A stretch of 64,000 nucleotides of DNA from Arthrobacter sp. OAP107 (GCF_040546765.1 NZ_JBEPOK010000001.1:2666001-2730000); one strand, 5' to 3'; counted from the first letter of the stretch, positions 24,062 through 33,637 are shown. The notes: a model not told the origin generated them from the sequence alone. A program made the numbers and translations.

Positions 24062-27028
24062 TCAAAACGCTGCGACTGCATCTGTGGCACCGCCACTCGA
24101 TGCTGGTGAGGCAATGCCGAGTGGCCGACCCGGCCGGCCAGAGGCCGAAGCGGCCAACGCCTCGGCAGGATTACCTCCCCAACGCTCGAACGCGGGAATC
24201 TCCTCACCCTTCATCAGGAAGGAGTCCGGCGCGAGCACAGCGCCGTCGCCCATCTTCGCGCTGTATAGGATCATCGCGGAGACGCCGACCGTGCAGCCCG
24301 AACCGATCGTGATCGCGTCGGATTTGAAGGCGTAGTCTTCCTGCGAGTGGCACTGAACCCAGGCCCCAGCGTTGAGGGCAACGTCGTCGCCGAGGGTGAT
24401 GAGATTTTTCTCCGCCATCTGTGCGCCGTCGTCGAAGAGTCGCCTGCCGACCTGTACACCCAGCATCTTCAGAATCGTGCCCTTGAACGGCGTGCCATTA
24501 AAGAGCGGACTGACCTCGGCTTCGAGCTTGAAGAAGCGTTCCGTCCGCCAGAAGTCAATGTCGTAGATTGAGCAGTGCTTGGGCTTCAAGGGTTTGAATC
24601 CCGTGGATGCGCGCTCAATGATGACGCCGTAGAACACACTGAACAGCAGCGTGGACACCGTGAGCAGTATCACTGATGCAGCTCCTAACGTATCGTTTAG
24701 GTCTATCGCCAAGAACCCGAAGAAGGAGACAGCAAAGGCGTAGAACCAGCGTGCCATCAGGAACAACCCGATGGTGCCGAGATTGTGCCGGTTCTTTGCT
24801 GCGAGCCGACGCGGGAACTCATCGTCGCCGGCCATACGGATAAATTCGCTGTCCCGCAGCACTGTGCGGGGGATCTCGAAGGCCGGTGAGCCCAAGAGCC
24901 CGACACCCTCGCGGACCGGCCCATCGATGGGTACGAGAGCCTTCGTGGCAATGAGGCAATCCTGGCCGACCTTGGACTGGGGAGGGTAGAGGATCTCATT
25001 TCCCAAGAAGCTGTTGGCCGCGATTGAAGTCCGAGAGAGGCTGAACGAGGTGCTGGAGTAATTGGCATTGACGATTGAGATGCCGCTGGCAACCACTGTT
25101 CCGCGGCCGACGGAGCTGAGGTATGGATTGTCGTGTTTGATTTCAGTGCCGAAGTTCGACCCGGTTTGAACCACCGGGGCGAGCTTGTACCCAAGGCGCT
25201 GAAGGTACGGGACGATGAAGGAACTGTCACCAAAAAGGGTGTGCAGTAAACGCCGATTGGACAGTCGCTCGACAGCCCGGTGGCATGCGAAACGGAAACC
25301 GTATAGAGGATAGGCCTGATCCGGTCTAATAAAGAGGTTGAGCACGCGAGGGACAGTCATGACAAAAAAGAGGCTGAGGAGGATGCGTCCGAAGAAGACG
25401 ATCACGGAGGTGGCCAGCACGAGGCCGAGAAACGCTGCGCCGGTGAACGAAACCGCTGGAGCCGTGAGGAGGGTCGACAGCCACGGCACCTTAAGTACCA
25501 ATGTAAGTCCACCGAATGCCAACGGGAGCGTCAAGCCCAGATGGAGCATCAGTTGGAGAATGCCGTACCGCGTCCTCTTCCAGGGGCGGCATTCAACCGG
25601 TGCGACAGCACGGTAATCCGAATCCGTCCGGCGCCCGGGCGAACCGTGCCAATGCTCGCCGGCGGGAACGGCCTGACCAGCATACAGTGAGGAAGCATGG
25701 CCCAACTGGGCCCCGTCCCCCAGTGAGGTATCGATGTCCAGCACGGCCTTCTCACCGATGAGGACGTTCTTGCCGATTGACACGTACCCGGTCTGGATCA
25801 CACCGCTGACGGCTCGGTAGCCGAGGAGGAAGGTGTCCTTGTCGATCACGGCATGCTCGCCGATCCTGAGCATGTCAGTGCAGACAGGCACGTGCCGGGT
25901 GAAAACGACCGCGCCCTTCCCTACCCTGGCTCCCAGGGCACGCAGGTAAAGCAGATACAGTGGGGAGCCTGCAAAGAGAACCAGCGGGTTAGCCACCACC
26001 AACGTCTTGACCAACCAGAACCGCACGTACGCCAGACTCCAAATTCGGATCTCTTCGGGCTTCCAACGGCCGACGAGAACCCATTTGGCCAGGATAGGAA
26101 ACGCGCACATCACCCCGAAGCTGCCAGCCCCGAAGGCGGCACTTCTCAGGTAGACCTCAAACGGAGTCCGGCTTGCCCAGATCCACCCCAGGCCACTCTC
26201 GAACATCACCGAAAACAATGCAGCGTAAGCCAGGAAGATCAGCACCTGCAGCATGCCGCATACGACGTACTCGACCGTACTAGCCCGTGCCCGTTCCGCG
26301 GGGAAAGCGCGGTACCGGCCGCCGCGAGATTTCCGCGCAGACGCCACCACAGGTGTGCGGGCCAACGGCGTACCCGTAGTTGTTGCCTTTGAGCCCGGCG
26401 TGCCTGCAACCACCAGGCTGCCCGAAGCCAACGGTTCGGCACTACCCAGGGCCGCGGCCAGCGCCGAGATCGTGGGGTACTGGTAGATGTCCTTGATCGA
26501 CACCGCCGGCAGGTCCGGCAGCTTGCGCACCCGGGCACAGAACCGCGCCATCACCAGCGAGTCCGCGCCCAGATCCTGAAAGAAGTCAGCGCCCACTGGC
26601 ACGTGCTCGATGTCCAGCACGCCGGCGAGCATCTCCGCCAACCGGTCCTGCACCTGCACCTGCACCGTCGCCTCTTCCACCGGGGCCAGGGCCGCGGCCA
26701 GCGCCGAGATCGTGGGGTACTGGTAGATGTCCTTGATCGACACCGTCGGCAGGTCCGGCTGTTTGCGCACCCGGGCGCAGAACTGCGCCATCGCCAGCGA
26801 GTCCGCGCCCAATTCGTAGAAGAAGTTGGCGTTCACCGGGACAGCGTCCTTGTTCACCACCGATGCGAGCAGATCCGCCAGCCGGCGCTCCAGGACAACG
26901 TCCGCTCCCGTGGCCGGCGTGGCTGCAGCGCCGTCCCCGGCCGGAGCGGCGGGTGTCTCAGGAATGCGGGGATCGATGGTAGATGTGGAACGCGGGGCGC
27001 CCTGCAGGTTATCGAGACGCATTTTCAC
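24062..27028 (-). CDS. Tandem-PCP, multi-membrane-domain NRPS terminal protein (epsilon-poly-lysine-synthetase-like)
   Basis: 988 aa starting GTG, overlapping sbnA's TGA by 4 bp. Two PCPs, 80 residues apart and nearly identical, carry the phosphopantetheine serines in LGADSLAMAQ (Ser77) and LGADSLVMAR (Ser157). From about 235 onward, pairs of hydrophobic helices alternate with three hexapeptide-repeat (left-handed beta-helix) segments, for example IGEHAVIDKDTFLLG, VGQDCLIATKALVPI and IGSGCTVGVSAMILY. This is the NRPS terminal domain (TIGR02353-type) also found in epsilon-poly-lysine synthetase, where it polymerises the amino acid. Here it is separated from the A domain and preceded by a doubled carrier. 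The membrane location suggests joining and export at the membrane. Confidence 0.85.
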   Translation of the reverse strand: MKMRLDNLQGAPRSTSTIDPRIPETPAAPAGDGAAATPATGADVVLERRLADLLASVVNKDAVPVNANFFYELGADSLAMAQFCARVRKQPDLPTVSIKDIYQYPTISALAAALAPVEEATVQVQVQDRLAEMLAGVLDIEHVPVGADFFQDLGADSLVMARFCARVRKLPDLPAVSIKDIYQYPTISALAAALGSAEPLASGSLVVAGTPGSKATTTGTPLARTPVVASARKSRGGRYRAFPAERARASTVEYVVCGMLQVLIFLAYAALFSVMFESGLGWIWASRTPFEVYLRSAAFGAGSFGVMCAFPILAKWVLVGRWKPEEIRIWSLAYVRFWLVKTLVVANPLVLFAGSPLYLLYLRALGARVGKGAVVFTRHVPVCTDMLRIGEHAVIDKDTFLLGYRAVSGVIQTGYVSIGKNVLIGEKAVLDIDTSLGDGAQLGHASSLYAGQAVPAGEHWHGSPGRRTDSDYRAVAPVECRPWKRTRYGILQLMLHLGLTLPLAFGGLTLVLKVPWLSTLLTAPAVSFTGAAFLGLVLATSVIVFFGRILLSLFFVMTVPRVLNLFIRPDQAYPLYGFRFACHRAVERLSNRRLLHTLFGDSSFIVPYLQRLGYKLAPVVQTGSNFGTEIKHDNPYLSSVGRGTVVASGISIVNANYSSTSFSLSRTSIAANSFLGNEILYPPQSKVGQDCLIATKALVPIDGPVREGVGLLGSPAFEIPRTVLRDSEFIRMAGDDEFPRRLAAKNRHNLGTIGLFLMARWFYAFAVSFFGFLAIDLNDTLGAASVILLTVSTLLFSVFYGVIIERASTGFKPLKPKHCSIYDIDFWRTERFFKLEAEVSPLFNGTPFKGTILKMLGVQVGRRLFDDGAQMAEKNLITLGDDVALNAGAWVQCHSQEDYAFKSDAITIGSGCTVGVSAMILYSAKMGDGAVLAPDSFLMKGEEIPAFERWGGNPAEALAASASGRPGRPLGIASPASSGGATDAVAAF
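26446..26925 (-). repeat. Tandem duplication encoding the two PCP domains (240-bp period)
   Basis: The GC-rich blocks beginning CAGGGCCGCGGCCAGCGCCG occur at 26447 and 26687, exactly 240 bp apart. For about 130 bp they differ at only a few positions; the linker parts differ more. This equals the 80-residue spacing of the two carrier serines, so the second PCP arose by an in-frame duplication or is kept similar by gene conversion. Confidence 0.85.
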
Positions 27029-28098
27029 CGCAGGAAACTCCCCAGTGCGGCGGTGGCCACGTAAGCGGCCACGGGTACGCGGGCTGGGTGCTGTGACCCG
27101 GGCACCGGGTCGGACCGGCGGCCCGGGGCCCCTGTCAAATCGGCGGTTGCCAGCGCTGCGGCTCCGAAATGATCGTGCACCCAGTCGGGGTTGTAGATGG
27201 TGTCCAGGTAGGGGCGGCCCATGTCCGGGGAGATGGCCACCGCCGTCAGGTCCTGGGCGTCGTGGTCGGCGAGCCAGGACGTGGCGCCGTGGACCACGGT
27301 CCCGGTGGAGCCACCGAGCATGAAGCCGGCCGCCGCGAGGCGGTGGCAGGCGCGCACCGTGTCCAGTTCTTCGACCATCACCACGTCATCGATCAAGGAC
27401 TCGTCGAGCTGCGGCGGCCGCACGCTCATGCCCAGTCCCGGGATCAGGCGGGTGGCCGGCTGGCCGCCGAACGAGACCGATCCTGCGGCGTCGACCGCGA
27501 CAATCCGGACATCGGGCCGGTGCTCGCGGAAGTACCGCGCGCAACCCATCAGGGTCCCCGTTGTCCCGGCTCCCACGAATAGCACGTCCAGGTCGGGGAA
27601 CTGATCGGAGATCTCGGGGGCAGTCCAGCGGTAGTGCGCTCCCCTGTTGCCGGGATTGGTGTATTGGTTGAGCCAGATGTACCGCTCGTCGGACGCGCAC
27701 AGGTCCCGCACGTGGTTCAGCCGGGCTCCAAGGAAGCCGTCGACGGGATCCGGTTCGGTGACCAGGTCCACCTGCGCCCCGAGCGACTCCATGAGCTGCC
27801 GGGTTGCCGGGTTGCAGCGCGGATCGATCACGCACACGAAGCGGTACCCCTTGCTGGCGGCGATCATGCTGAGCGCGACCCCGAGGTTGCCCGAGGAGGA
27901 CTCCACGAGCATGGAGCCGGGGCCGATCAGCCCCTCGCGCTCGGCGCGCTCAACCATCTCCCGCGCGGGCTTGAGCTTGATTGAGCCAGCGAAATTGAAC
28001 CCCTCGATCTTCAGATAGAGACGGCGGTCCAGCACTCCTTCCAGGTCGATGAACAGATTCTGCTCATTGAACAGATGCGGATCCTTGATAATCGGCAT
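27025..28098 (-). CDS. sbnA: SbnA-like 2,3-diaminopropionate synthase (PLP-dependent, cysteine-synthase fold)
   Basis: A 357-aa member of the beta-replacement PLP family. SbnA condenses O-phosphoserine with glutamate to give the N-(aminocarboxyethyl)glutamate used by SbnB. The PLP lysine lies in NFAGSIKLKPA, the substrate loop is SSSGNLGVALS, and the phosphate-binding loop is VGAGTTGTLMG. A C-terminal GGSTGTVVHGA follows. I start at the ATG at 28098, preceded by GAGGAAG, because the family N-terminus begins there (IIKDPHLFNEQNLFIDL); the frame is open to 28245. It heads the leftward operon, so the operon probably begins by making diaminopropionate. Confidence 0.9.
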   Translation of the reverse strand: MPIIKDPHLFNEQNLFIDLEGVLDRRLYLKIEGFNFAGSIKLKPAREMVERAEREGLIGPGSMLVESSSGNLGVALSMIAASKGYRFVCVIDPRCNPATRQLMESLGAQVDLVTEPDPVDGFLGARLNHVRDLCASDERYIWLNQYTNPGNRGAHYRWTAPEISDQFPDLDVLFVGAGTTGTLMGCARYFREHRPDVRIVAVDAAGSVSFGGQPATRLIPGLGMSVRPPQLDESLIDDVVMVEELDTVRACHRLAAAGFMLGGSTGTVVHGATSWLADHDAQDLTAVAISPDMGRPYLDTIYNPDWVHDHFGAAALATADLTGAPGRRSDPVPGSQHPARVPVAAYVATAALGSFLR

Positions 28099-28292
28099 GT
28101 TCTTCCTCGTTCCCCTGCCATGAGCCTGGTCAGGGGTGGGGATCTTCCTGCCAGCTTGTGTGTAATGGGTGGTTTGTGTGTGAAGGTTGGCGGACATCTG
28201 CGTCCGACCAGGTTCACTTTTCAGAAGAGCCGCGCAAAGCGGCATATACGAAACACTGCGGCCATCGAAACGGCCGTTGGTGGTCCACGGCG

Positions 28293-28326
28293 CCGCCTAA
28301 GCGGCAGGGGGCTGCCGCTATGGCGG
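28293..28326. promoter_or_regulatory. Long hairpin upstream of the sbnA operon
   Basis: CCGCC-ta-AGCGGCAG-gggg-CTGCCGCT-at-GGCGG: 13 base pairs interrupted by one symmetric 2x2 internal loop, about 195 bp before the sbnA start. It has no following T-run on the minus strand, so it looks more like a leader structure or protein-binding site than a terminator. No Fur/DtxR-like box was recognised near it. Confidence 0.35.
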
Positions 28327-28905
28327 AAGGCCCGCCAACACTTAGGGAGAGGCACCCGCAGCCATTTTGGTAATTAGACGGTGAGGTTTGGCATGGGAAG
28401 GCGTTCCTGTTGCAGGAGTGCGCTTCTGAAACAATGGAAGTTCCAATCTTGAAAGGCGATATTCGACTTTGTCAGACCCGGCGCCCGTCATCTTGTGGCG
28501 ATCTTTCTTGTAAGGCTTTATGTGCCGAGTCTGTCCTTTGATCCGATAAATCAATAGTGTGGTCTTGCTGTGGTGCGCGCTTCCGTGCTGGCACGGTCTG
28601 GGGACTTGTATCTCTTAAGCACTCCCCTGTTGAGGCCGCTGGGGCATCATCGATTATTGGCCTTGGGAGTCCTGTGCCCGCCCAGGGCCTTCATCAGGAG
28701 ATCGCCTAGGTCCTACACACGGCACGGTCCACACCGGCCCGGCGACGCGCTGATGCCTGGCCGCAACAGGTTCAGGACGGGCCACGGCGGAGGCTGCTCC
28801 TTGTTCGGTGTCTCCTGGTGGCTGGTCCAGGGGATTCCGCGGTGCTGCCCCTCCCCGAGGTCGATGCCCTGGCACCGCGGATGCCCGGCACTGATGAACA
28901 CCAAT
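28327..28905. other. Upstream region of the NRPS operon, no supported gene
   Basis: An AT-richer segment (28370-28560) probably holds the leftward operon's promoter, but no clear -35/-10 pair stands out. The plus-strand frame beginning at 28570 has an unlikely composition until about 28906, where it runs into the LamG-protein relic. Confidence 0.4.
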
Positions 28906-29640
28906 ACCGCACGTGCCGCCGCCACGCACGGCAGTGCGTCCGCCGCACCCGGCCTTGCAGCGGCGCCAAGGGCCTCAGATAACAGCGTCGTTCTGGACGA
29001 TAAGCCCGCCGTCTACTGGACGACAGGCCACACGGGCGCAGGCAATGAAAAGGACGCATCTGCGCGTGGCTAGGCAGGCAAGATTCTCGGGGATCCAAAG
29101 ACGGCCACACTACCCAACGGTGACCCGGCGATAGCCTTAATCGCAGGTCCACATACATGCACGTCAAAGACGCCAGCGCCCAAAGCACGGCCACCACCGG
29201 CGTGCGTGCTCACGATCGAAGCATGGATTCGCCCTGACACGTTCAGGTTCCCGTATGCGGAGGGCACGGGCTGTGTCCACTGGCTGGGCAAGGTCACGCC
29301 GAATAACCATGAGTAAATCGCAAGAATGTATGCATCCGCCAACTCAGAGAAAGGGGAATACCCGTTCCTTGCCTGCTCCTTTTGGATCGTTGAGCAGTAC
29401 GCCCGGTCGGGCCGATTCCGGAGGCAAAGACGCTTCTGCACAGGCTCATTGGCCGCAGCAGTGGCTTGGGGTTTGCAGAGTGAGGAATACGATACGACCG
29501 GCAGCCGAATGGCAGGAGATTATCCGCAGGCATTCTCGCACTTATCCCTGACCAGGGCTGCCGAGAGTAAGCGGAGCCACCGTTGCGGCCGATGCGAAAG
29601 GGTCCGGGGAATCAGAGGAGAGCGCAGCGCCTTCGGGTCT
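28906..29640 (+). pseudogene. LamG-type (concanavalin-like) surface protein relic
   Basis: One plus-strand frame gives DNSVVLDDKPAVYWTTG, resembling the AVLADNPVAYW opening of LamG-domain proteins, then a TAG at 29071. It continues in the same frame with LTIEAWIRPDTFRFPYAEGT, VHWLGK and TPNNHE, a TAA near 29314, then ARMYASANSEKGEYP. EAW-(V/I)-P-D, EGTG-x-VHWLGK and RMY are the hallmark order of bacterial LamG domains. Further frameshifts follow towards AAEWQEII. It is clearly a fragment with several inactivating changes, and it ends next to the truncated TIR-STAND gene. Confidence 0.65.
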
Positions 29641-29657
29641 TCCGTCCTAGTCGTATC

Positions 29658-31985
29658 CTAGTCACCGGTTTCCTGAAGAACGACGGCCCCCACATCCCAA
29701 AACCAGACGGTCCGTTCGGCGCGATTAAATACGAGCCGCCGGTCGTCCAGATGGAAGGCGGCGGTGTTCCGTGAACCCTGATACTCCGGCAACCGGTTAA
29801 CCACGCGTTCCGGCAGAGCTAGCGGCGCCAGGATCTGTTGCATCCCGTGTGTCTCCGATGGCAGCCGTAGCCCGCTTGCCCCGCAGGTGCGCGCCGAGGT
29901 CTCTCCTGCTGCGATAGTGGCACGCACGAAGCCGGTAACGGCAACTGCCGCTAGCAGAATCACAGCAATGAGGACCGCTTTCAGCACGCGGACGTTTTTC
30001 CGCAGTACCATTGCCTGCATCTCTGCGGCTTCCTGCTTCTCTCTAGCGGCCCGAAGCTCGGCTCGTTTCGCCGCGACAATTCGTTCGTTCTCCCGCCTTC
30101 TGGAGGCGATCAGGAAATCCCGGGCAGCCTTAAGGCGGTGGCGGAAGCCCGGCTTCGAGGCCAGCACCTCTGCACCCGTCAGCCTGGCACCCTCCAGCAG
30201 CCAGGCGTTTCCGCGGCCGCTGGTTTCCCATGCCACAGCGCCGCGTTCAATATTGTCCGCCTCCTTGAGGTCCTGTCGTTCGTTGGCCAGCCAGCCAGCC
30301 AGTTCCTTCCACTGGCGCAGCAAACTTTCGAGAGCCACCTCAATGACGGCCTCGCCACCACGAATGTCTTTGACCAGCAGGCGTCTGGCCGCCAACAGAT
30401 CAATGAGCCACCGGGCCTGCACCGGAAGATCCGTCAGGCGAGCGACGCGGCGCATGGGCTGATCATTGTCCGGGTTGATGGTCGCCAGCCAAGGAATAAA
30501 TGCCGTGTGCAGTTGCTCGAGCTGGGCCTGCCGCTCGATGGGATCCCGCGCGATCACCGCGTCTATTTCTGTCTGCACAACACTGTTCATGCCGCCAATG
30601 GCCTCATATCCGGTCAAGGTCAGTTCCCCGGACCCTTCGAAGTCGGCATACAGTCGGGCAAGGGTTAGCGAGAGTAGTGGCAAAGTGTCCGCACCCTCCG
30701 CCGACTCAGCAAGAAGCCTGTCGACCAAATCGGGTTGCACCCTCAGGGGCCGGCCTGCTGCCGTAGCCCGTGCGGCTGGCCCCAGGATGACCTCCTTGAA
30801 CTGGGCCACGGGCATCGGCCTGAGTTCATCGAAAACGCGGGCGCCGACATTCACCAGTTCCGGTGCCGTTTGCATCATCTCGTACCGATCCGCCCGGATA
30901 GTGGCAGCAACAATCAGTGCGGGCACGGGGCCGTCGTCACCGCTAAGTAGCAGTCCCAGGAGTTCCAGAAACTGGGAGGCCTGGGGTCCGGCGTCCACGT
31001 TGAAAAGCTCCTCGGCCTGATCCAAAGGCAACACCAGGGTGGGCTGGGGTGTTTCGCCTGTCTCCATAGGCAGGTGGGAGGCTGCTGTCTCTCTCGCCTC
31101 CGCCAGCCACTCCCGGAGCCGTTCTGCATCTTTTCCAACGCAGGCATCCTTGATTTCAGCCAGTGAAGGCTGATTCAATCCCAAACCGCGTCGCAACGCA
31201 TGAATCGAGTGGGCGAAACCCTGCTCGCCCGTCAGCGCGTTGCGCTCGGGGCGCATGATCTCCGACACCACAAAGTGTCGGTCGTCCCGTTTTAGGCGGG
31301 GCAGCAAACCGGCCCGCAGGAACGACGACTTCCCGGCGCCCGAAGGACCCAGAATCATGAACAGCGACTCGACACCGGAACTGCGCATCCCCCGCAGCTC
31401 ATCTAAAGCTCGGACAATCTGCCCGTCGCGGCCAAAGAACACTGCAGCGTCCGTTTCCTCCAGCGGCTGCCAGCCCCGGTAAGGCGCGCGGTTCGGATCA
31501 TTTCTTGGTGGCCACACAAAGTGTTCCGCTCCTATGCCCGCCCTCTGAAGGCCTCGGCGCAGCCGCTGCAAACCCTCCGTCTCGAATGTGACAAATCGAT
31601 CGCCGCCGTCCACCGGAATTTGTGTTTTGGGGCCGTGTCCGAAAAGATCGCAGCGCTGCCACTCTCCAGTAACACCCCGTTCCGTCGAAGGCTCGAGCCG
31701 GGCGCACAGGATCAGTTTGTTCAGGGACTCCGCCGTCCTGAACTCGGCCCTACATTCGGCTGATGCCTCCCAGTGCCGGGAGAGCAGGCAAATCACGGCC
31801 TCGCACCGTGCATTGGAGCGCCGGAGCGCTTCCTTCCAACGCTCGCCGGGCTGGATCCCGGTTACGGGATCCAGATCGAGAAAAATCTCGTCCGTTAGGC
31901 CAGCGTCCTGCTCGACCAGCCACCGCTTCAGTGCGACGGCCTGAACAGTGTCCCGGCTCGAATGGCTCAGGAAGATGCGTGACAT
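29658..31985 (-). CDS. TIR-domain STAND NTPase with membrane helix, probably lacking its C-terminal WD40 sensor
   Basis: 775 aa. A TIR domain fills about residues 1-150 (SRIFLSHSSRD, FLDLDPVTGIQPGERW, and the ECRAEF helix in which E81 is the candidate NADase glutamate). It is followed by a novel-STAND NTPase with PYRGWQPLEE and VFFGRDGQI, Walker A GPSGAGKSS (213-221) and a TLVLPLDQAEELF Walker B-like strand. A coiled stretch and a single transmembrane helix lie near 660-690. Only one WD-like repeat remains (ending VWFWDVGAVV). Full-length relatives usually carry a WD40 propeller there. TIR-STAND proteins act in anti-phage defence by NAD depletion; that role is inferred. It stands alone, next to degraded mobile DNA. 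Confidence 0.82.
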   Translation of the reverse strand: MSRIFLSHSSRDTVQAVALKRWLVEQDAGLTDEIFLDLDPVTGIQPGERWKEALRRSNARCEAVICLLSRHWEASAECRAEFRTAESLNKLILCARLEPSTERGVTGEWQRCDLFGHGPKTQIPVDGGDRFVTFETEGLQRLRRGLQRAGIGAEHFVWPPRNDPNRAPYRGWQPLEETDAAVFFGRDGQIVRALDELRGMRSSGVESLFMILGPSGAGKSSFLRAGLLPRLKRDDRHFVVSEIMRPERNALTGEQGFAHSIHALRRGLGLNQPSLAEIKDACVGKDAERLREWLAEARETAASHLPMETGETPQPTLVLPLDQAEELFNVDAGPQASQFLELLGLLLSGDDGPVPALIVAATIRADRYEMMQTAPELVNVGARVFDELRPMPVAQFKEVILGPAARATAAGRPLRVQPDLVDRLLAESAEGADTLPLLSLTLARLYADFEGSGELTLTGYEAIGGMNSVVQTEIDAVIARDPIERQAQLEQLHTAFIPWLATINPDNDQPMRRVARLTDLPVQARWLIDLLAARRLLVKDIRGGEAVIEVALESLLRQWKELAGWLANERQDLKEADNIERGAVAWETSGRGNAWLLEGARLTGAEVLASKPGFRHRLKAARDFLIASRRRENERIVAAKRAELRAAREKQEAAEMQAMVLRKNVRVLKAVLIAVILLAAVAVTGFVRATIAAGETSARTCGASGLRLPSETHGMQQILAPLALPERVVNRLPEYQGSRNTAAFHLDDRRLVFNRAERTVWFWDVGAVVLQETGD

Positions 31986-32275
31986 GCGATCGCCCCCTAC
32001 AGCACTTGTCTCCGCGCAGCAGCAACCCTTTCCTGAACAAGGGGAAGCCAGGCTCCAACCTTGCCTGTAAATCCGACGGCCGCTGCGCTTCGCCCACGGA
32101 CGGTAATACTTCAGAGCACGGCATGCAGGTCAGCAGGTGGGAGCTAGTGCGCCGCGTACCTCCTCCGACCGAGGGACGCACAGGTTCGATCCTCCACAGG
32201 CAGTAAAGCGCAGGCCTTCCCATGGCGTCAATGGTGCACCCGGGGGCACTCCACTGCAATGATGGCGGCAGCATC

Positions 32276-33637
32276 TTACGAGCAAACCGGTGTCCCTGTT
32301 GCCTGACGTGAAAATGTAAGGCGAGGGACGCGGCCGGCTGCGTTGGGATGGCAGGGGGCGAGTGCACCGTCGTTAGGAGACGGTGCACGGTGGTCTTTTG
32401 GGTCAGGTTGGCTGCGCGGTCGGCGTGAGTTGGATGTGTAGCCAAGTTGATGGAGTTGGCTGATGGCGTGGCGCTCGGTCGTTCTGCGGCGGGTCTGCTG
32501 GAAGTGATCGGACCCGAGGTCTTCGAATATGGTGCCGTTTGTGAGCATGTTCCAGATGGTGATGATCATGGAATGTTCGATGGCCACCGCTCTCATCGGC
32601 CCTCTGCGTGATGTCAGCCGCTTGTAGCGTGATTGCCAGAAGGTTCCGTTGGTCCTGACTGCTGCCATGGCGGCTATGCCGAGTGCGCCTTTGAGGTGGC
32701 TGTTTCCGGGCCGTGCCTGGCTGGATTTGATCTTGCCGGTGGATTCATTGTGTCCCGGGCAAACGCCGGCCCAGGACGCAAGGTGAGCCGCGGTGGGGAA
32801 CTGTTTCATGTCGGCCCCTGTTTCGGCGATGATGATTTCCGCGACGTCTTGCTGATACCCGGAACTGACGTGAGCAGGTCGATGCACCAAGCCAGCGGGG
32901 CTATGACGGAATCGATGCGGTCGCTGAGGCTGATGATCCGCTGGTTGAGCGAATCGATATGGTCCAGGTGCATCTGTGTCGCGTAGGCGTGGTGGTCGTT
33001 GAAGCGGCCATCGAGGGCTTCGGTAAGCTGGGCTGTCTTGTTCTTGAGTCGTCCACGGGCCAGATCCGCCAACAGCAGCGGGTCACGTTCGCCGGCGATG
33101 AGGGCCTGAAGCATGGCCCTGCCGGAAACGCCGAGTGTGCGTGTGGCGACCGATGAGATCTTGATGTTGGCATCTTCGAGCAGTTTCTCGACGTGTTGAA
33201 TCTCGCGGCTTCTCTCGGCGACGAAGATCGTTCGGGACCTGGTGAGGTCACGAAGCTGGCGGATTTGTTCGGGTGGCACGAAGGAAGCCCTGACGAGTCC
33301 ATGGGCGCCGAGTTCGGCGACCCACTGGGCGTCGGAAACATCGTTTGCGACCGGGGAGATTTCTCGCGTGCCGGGCATTGACCAGGATCACGTTCAGCAC
33401 CGGATCGAGTAGGTAGTAAAAGGGTCTCCAGTAGTCCCCGGTCGCTTCCATCATCACCAAGCTGACCTCTTCTGCCACGAGGTAGTTTCGCAGTTCAAGG
33501 ATGTCACTGGTCATGGCACCGGTCACGGTGATGACCTTCGTAAACGTGTTGTGCCGGGCGCCCGGGACGCGCACGCAGACTTTCGCGTCCCGTTTGCTCA
33601 TGTCCATTCCCGCGCACCGATAATGCAGCACTTCCAT
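32276..33637 (-). pseudogene. IS110-family transposase, two frameshifts
   Basis: The N-terminal DEDD domain reads from an ATG at 33637 (GMDMSKRDAKVCVRVPG, VMMEATGDYWRPFYYLL, NARHARNLPGRK). Near 33365 it shifts to a frame with DVSDAQWVAELGAHGLVRAS and IRQLRDLTRSRT. Near 32855 it shifts again to DVAEIIIAETGADMKQFPT, WAGVCPGHNES and the C-terminal Transposase_20 part (ALGIAAMAAVR). The collinear pieces show a once-complete gene, now inactive. The original stop is probably upstream of 32276, because the last 60 codons are untypical. Confidence 0.88.

Noticed and set aside
17633..28098. Staphyloferrin B-type siderophore cluster
   Set aside because: SbnA and SbnB are present but there are no NIS (IucA/IucC-type) synthetases, siderophore exporter or receptor genes; the NRPS parts point elsewhere.
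28570..29073. A 167-aa protein starting at 28570
   Set aside because: The first 110 residues have implausible composition; only the last part is the start of the LamG relic, which continues past the stop.
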